A DNA stretch of 8,281 nucleotides from Alphaproteobacteria bacterium (GTDB taxonomy: Bacteria; Pseudomonadota; Alphaproteobacteria; Rickettsiales; UBA3002), in the NCBI GenBank assembly GCA_021732545.1, contig JAKFUW010000207.1, positions 1-8,281 on the forward strand, given 5' to 3'. This document shows positions 6,439-8,281 of the stretch, in pieces. The notes under the pieces are model-generated. The model made no database searches. It had not been told where the DNA came from and was given only the letters and a program-made list of their open reading frames with translations. Position 1 is the stretch's first letter; each line of letters opens with the position of its first letter. The position numbers were made by a program, and so were the translations under genes.

Positions 6439-6715
6439 CATCATCGTCGTCATCATCGCTATATAAATCAGCCAACAGAGCTTCTACCGTCTCAAAGCGT
6501 TCGCCACCGCCTTCTTCCAGCTCGCGCATGGCGGCGAGCGTTTCGGCGTTGGGTTGTTTCACGGTTGGCTGAAACGGTAATTTTCCCCATGTCACCGATT
6601 GCTGTAAAAACATACGAATAGCATCCGAGGTTTTAAGTCCCATCGCGTTAAAAAGCTGATCGGCTTGCTGTTTTAACTCGCGCGGCACCCGCGCCTGAAC
6701 CGTATCATTTGCCAT
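6416..6715 (-). CDS. dinJ: RelB/DinJ-family antitoxin
   Basis: Antitoxin partner of the YafQ-like toxin. It is expected to neutralise the toxin by direct binding and to repress its own promoter. The 99 residues contain an N-terminal ribbon-helix-helix region (about 4-38: TVQARVPRELKQQA, then GLKTSDAIRMFL). This is followed by the DinJ-like WGKLPFQP (43-50) and a toxin-binding helix rich in Glu and Leu (57-84). The C-terminus is unusual: seven Asp residues in a row (87-93), encoded by a GAY run, then APHSSH. The ATG at 6713-6715 was chosen because AAGGG lies 7 nt upstream. The longer frame to 6760 would run through the operator palindrome. It overlaps the toxin gene by 23 nt, as is typical of such operons. 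Confidence 0.92.
   Translation of the reverse strand: MANDTVQARVPRELKQQADQLFNAMGLKTSDAIRMFLQQSVTWGKLPFQPTVKQPNAETLAAMRELEEGGGERFETVEALLADLYSDDDDDDDAPHSSH
6437..6457. repeat. Seven-unit ATC/GTC trinucleotide run (GAY on the coding strand)
   Basis: Seven consecutive triplets, read as GAT or GAC on the minus strand, encode Asp87-Asp93 of the antitoxin. In the toxin frame the same run reads as repeated ATG and ACG codons. It covers the antitoxin-toxin junction. Confidence 0.85.
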
Positions 6716-6730
6716 ATCATCGCCCTTCAT

Positions 6731-6750
6731 TTGATTGCATTTGCAATCAA
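6731..6750. promoter_or_regulatory. 20-bp palindromic operator of the toxin-antitoxin operon
   Basis: TTGATTGCA (6731-6739) and TGCAATCAA (6742-6750) form a perfect 9-bp inverted repeat with a 2-bp spacer, 16 bp upstream of the antitoxin ATG. It overlaps the candidate -10 box by 2 bp. This is the position and shape expected of the operator bound by a ribbon-helix-helix antitoxin or toxin-antitoxin complex for autorepression. Confidence 0.8.
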
Positions 6751-6777
6751 TATAGCGCAAATGGCGACAAATGTCGA
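6749..6777 (-). promoter_or_regulatory. Candidate sigma-70-type promoter of the toxin-antitoxin operon
   Basis: On the minus strand, TCGACA (6772-6777, 5/6 to consensus) and TATATT (6749-6754, 5/6) are spaced by 17 bp. The -10 overlaps the palindromic operator and transcription would begin inside it, so bound antitoxin would block initiation. The module therefore need not depend on ilvB read-through. Confidence 0.65.
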
Positions 6778-6782
6778 GGATC

Positions 6783-6810
6783 GTAATTCGTTATTCGTTA
6801 TTCGTTATTC
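6783..6810. repeat. GTNATTC heptamer array, left flank of REP copy C
   Basis: Four tandem 7-bp units are present: GTAATTC followed by three GTTATTC. The array lies just upstream of the -35 box of the toxin-antitoxin promoter and in the same orientation as the array at 6025-6045. Confidence 0.75.
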
Positions 6811-6828
6811 AGGACAACCCCATTAACT

Positions 6829-6929
6829 CGTCGTTACGAGCGCACCCGCAGGGTGGACGTGGCGATCACCTTGTTTTAACATTCTGAAAAACATGGATTG
6901 CCACGTCGGCTTTGCCTCTTCGCAATGGC
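6829..6929. repeat. Diverged REP-like palindromic element, copy C
   Basis: The left end resembles GTCATTGCGAG with substitutions (GTCGTTACGAG, 6830-6840). The right end, TTCGCAATGGC, is an imperfect match to its complement. The small internal hairpin is CACCC-GCA-GGGTG, at the same place as the hairpins in copies A and B but with different paired bases. Boundaries are approximate. It lies between ilvB and the antitoxin gene. Confidence 0.7.
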
Positions 6930-6950
6930 GAATCACGAATTACGAATAAC
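6930..6950. repeat. Inverted GTNATTC heptamer array, right flank of REP copy C
   Basis: On the minus strand three tandem units read GTTATTC, GTAATTC and GTGATTC. The array is inverted relative to the one at 6783-6810, so copy C is bracketed by inverted heptamer arrays. It ends 3 bp from the ilvB stop codon. Confidence 0.75.
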
Positions 6951-6953
6951 GAG

Positions 6954-8281
6954 CTATACCCTGTTCTTATCCAGCACCGTGGTGCCGAGTTCCTCTGGCC
7001 CCAGCACCAGCTCGTGGTGAGCTGCGCCAGCGGGGATCATCGGGTACACATTTTCATTCCGGTCCACCCACATATCGCAAATCACGGGTCCTTTGTGGGC
7101 AAGCATTTCCTTGATGGTGGCATCGACGTCTTCAGGTTTTTTGCAGCGCAAACCCTTCATGCCGTAAGCTTCGGCCAACCTTACAAAATCGGGCAATGAA
7201 TCCATGTAGCTTTCCGAATAACGATTGCCGTGGAACATCTCCTGCCACTGGCGCACCATGCCCATATAATGGTTGTTGATGATGAAAATTTTGACCGGAA
7301 GGCGATATTGTACCACCGTTGAAAGCTCTTGGATGTTCATTAAAATTGATGCCTCACCTGTTACGCACACCACGGTTTTTTCAGGGTGCGCAATCTGCAC
7401 GCCCACGGCGGCTGGCAGGCCATAACCCATGGTGCCAAGCCCACCCGAACTCATCCAGCGACCAGGTTTATTATATAAAATATGTTGCGCGGCCCACATC
7501 TGGTGCTGACCCACATCGGTGGTGATGAAAAAATCTCGGCGCTTGAGCGCATCGTTCAGTCGGCGCAGCGCTTTTTGCGGCTTGATCACGCTGGTGGAAT
7601 CTATGAAACCAAAGCTGTTGCGGCTGCGCCAGCCCTCAATCTTTTTCCACCATGCGGCGTGCGCGGTTTTATTGAGTTCGGGTTTTTTCTTCTTCCACAG
7701 CGCAATCATCATCTCGATCACTTCGCCCACATCACCCACAATCGGCACATCGACCCGCACAATTTTATTGATAGACGATGGGTCAATATCGACATGGATT
7801 TTTTTCGATTTTTGCGAGAAACCGTCCAAGCGCCCCGTCACGCGGTCATCAAAGCGCGCGCCTAAATTAATCATCACGTCGCATTCGGACATGGTCATAT
7901 TGGCTTCCAGCGAGCCATGCATGCCGGGCATCCCTAAAAACAGCGGATCATTGCCAGGAAACGCGCCCAAACCCATCAGGGTGGTGGTGCAGGGAAAACC
8001 GGTCATGTGCACAAGCTTGGTGAGGGAAACACTTGCCGCATCACCCGAATTCACCACGCCGCCGCCCACATAAAAGAGTGGCTTTTTGGCTTTGGCCATT
8101 AAATCCACTGCCGCTTCGACCATCTTCTGAACGGGTTTACGGGTAGGCTGATAGGATGCACGCTTGGCCGATGCTTTGCCACGATAAGTGCCCAGTGCGT
8201 TCAGAATATCTTTGGGGATATCGACGACCACAGGGCCAGGCCTGCCCGTTGCCGCAATATAAAACGCCTCATTCATGATGC
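6954..8281 (-). CDS. ilvB: Acetolactate synthase large (catalytic) subunit, 5'-partial
   Basis: Catalytic subunit of thiamine diphosphate- and FAD-dependent acetohydroxyacid synthase, which condenses two pyruvates, or pyruvate with 2-oxobutyrate, in the first common step of valine, leucine and isoleucine synthesis. About 442 codons are visible and the frame runs off the right edge. Roughly the first quarter of a typical ~570-590-residue protein is missing, including the catalytic Glu. Residue numbers here count from the Met at 8276. The central domain shows GRPGPVVVDIPKD (11-23), GMHGSLEAN (118-126) and GARFDDRVTG (139-148). The C-terminal thiamine-binding domain shows TGEAS (306-310) with NN (334-335) and MVRQWQEMFHGNRYS (340-354). 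GEAS instead of GDGS is, to my knowledge, common in alphaproteobacterial enzymes. The Met at 8276 is internal (before MNEAFYIA), not the start. The stop is followed almost at once by a heptamer repeat. Confidence 0.97.
   Translation of the reverse strand, partial: IMNEAFYIAATGRPGPVVVDIPKDILNALGTYRGKASAKRASYQPTRKPVQKMVEAAVDLMAKAKKPLFYVGGGVVNSGDAASVSLTKLVHMTGFPCTTTLMGLGAFPGNDPLFLGMPGMHGSLEANMTMSECDVMINLGARFDDRVTGRLDGFSQKSKKIHVDIDPSSINKIVRVDVPIVGDVGEVIEMMIALWKKKKPELNKTAHAAWWKKIEGWRSRNSFGFIDSTSVIKPQKALRRLNDALKRRDFFITTDVGQHQMWAAQHILYNKPGRWMSSGGLGTMGYGLPAAVGVQIAHPEKTVVCVTGEASILMNIQELSTVVQYRLPVKIFIINNHYMGMVRQWQEMFHGNRYSESYMDSLPDFVRLAEAYGMKGLRCKKPEDVDATIKEMLAHKGPVICDMWVDRNENVYPMIPAGAAHHELVLGPEELGTTVLDKNRV

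Noticed and set aside
6716..6760. Longer start for the antitoxin
   Set aside because: It would translate the operator palindrome and -10 box. AAGGG in front of 6715 and the family N-terminus favour the shorter form.
5367..6950. CRISPR array
   Set aside because: The repeats are palindromic and irregularly spaced, with whole genes between them; there are no uniform spacers and no cas genes.
6954..8281. GEAS instead of GDGS in the thiamine site of IlvB as a possible inactivating change
   Set aside because: To my knowledge GEAS is common in functional alphaproteobacterial acetolactate synthases, and the rest of the motif is intact.

Overview
The window looks like a chromosomal segment of an alphaproteobacterium of moderate GC content. 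I infer this from the leuA-mreB adjacency, the GEAS form of the thiamine-site motif in the acetolactate synthase, and the ilv gene order. The genus cannot be read from the sequence. The core is a minus-strand branched-chain amino acid cluster. In transcription order, from the right edge leftward, it is ilvB (5' end outside the window), a DinJ/YafQ-type toxin-antitoxin pair, ilvN, a small cysteine-rich hypothetical protein, ilvC, leuA and mreB. On the plus strand, convergent with mreB, lies a gene for a transglutaminase-like protein fused to a DUF6624 domain, with an uncertain 5' end.

Region by region: 1-104 holds no supported gene. 105-1127 (+) is the transglutaminase-like/DUF6624 gene. 1165-2208 (-) is mreB, starting 3 bp after the leuA stop. 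2212-3804 (-) is leuA. 3821-3908 is a palindromic intergenic element. 3948-4967 (-) is ilvC with its own candidate promoter at 5000-5028. 5049-5348 (-) is the small Cys-rich protein. 5367-5460 is a REP-like palindrome. 5468-6013 (-) is ilvN. 6025-6129 is a heptamer array plus REP-like palindrome. 6169-6715 (-) is the toxin-antitoxin module, with promoter and operator at 6731-6777. 6783-6950 is a third heptamer/REP unit. 6954 to the right edge (-) is ilvB.

IlvB and IlvN form acetohydroxyacid synthase, IlvC carries out the next step to valine and isoleucine, and LeuA commits the valine precursor to leucine. MreB directs cell-wall elongation and probably shares the leuA transcript. The cluster has been loosened by insertions. 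Every intergenic gap above 100 bp carries a palindromic element, a stable-maintenance toxin-antitoxin cassette separates the two AHAS subunits, and an unknown small protein separates ilvN from ilvC. The points most worth a second look are the toxin-antitoxin insertion with its repeat-flanked boundaries, the degenerate GTNATTC heptamer arrays, the compensatory hairpins of the REP-like elements, the small Cys-rich protein, and the transglutaminase-DUF6624 fusion.
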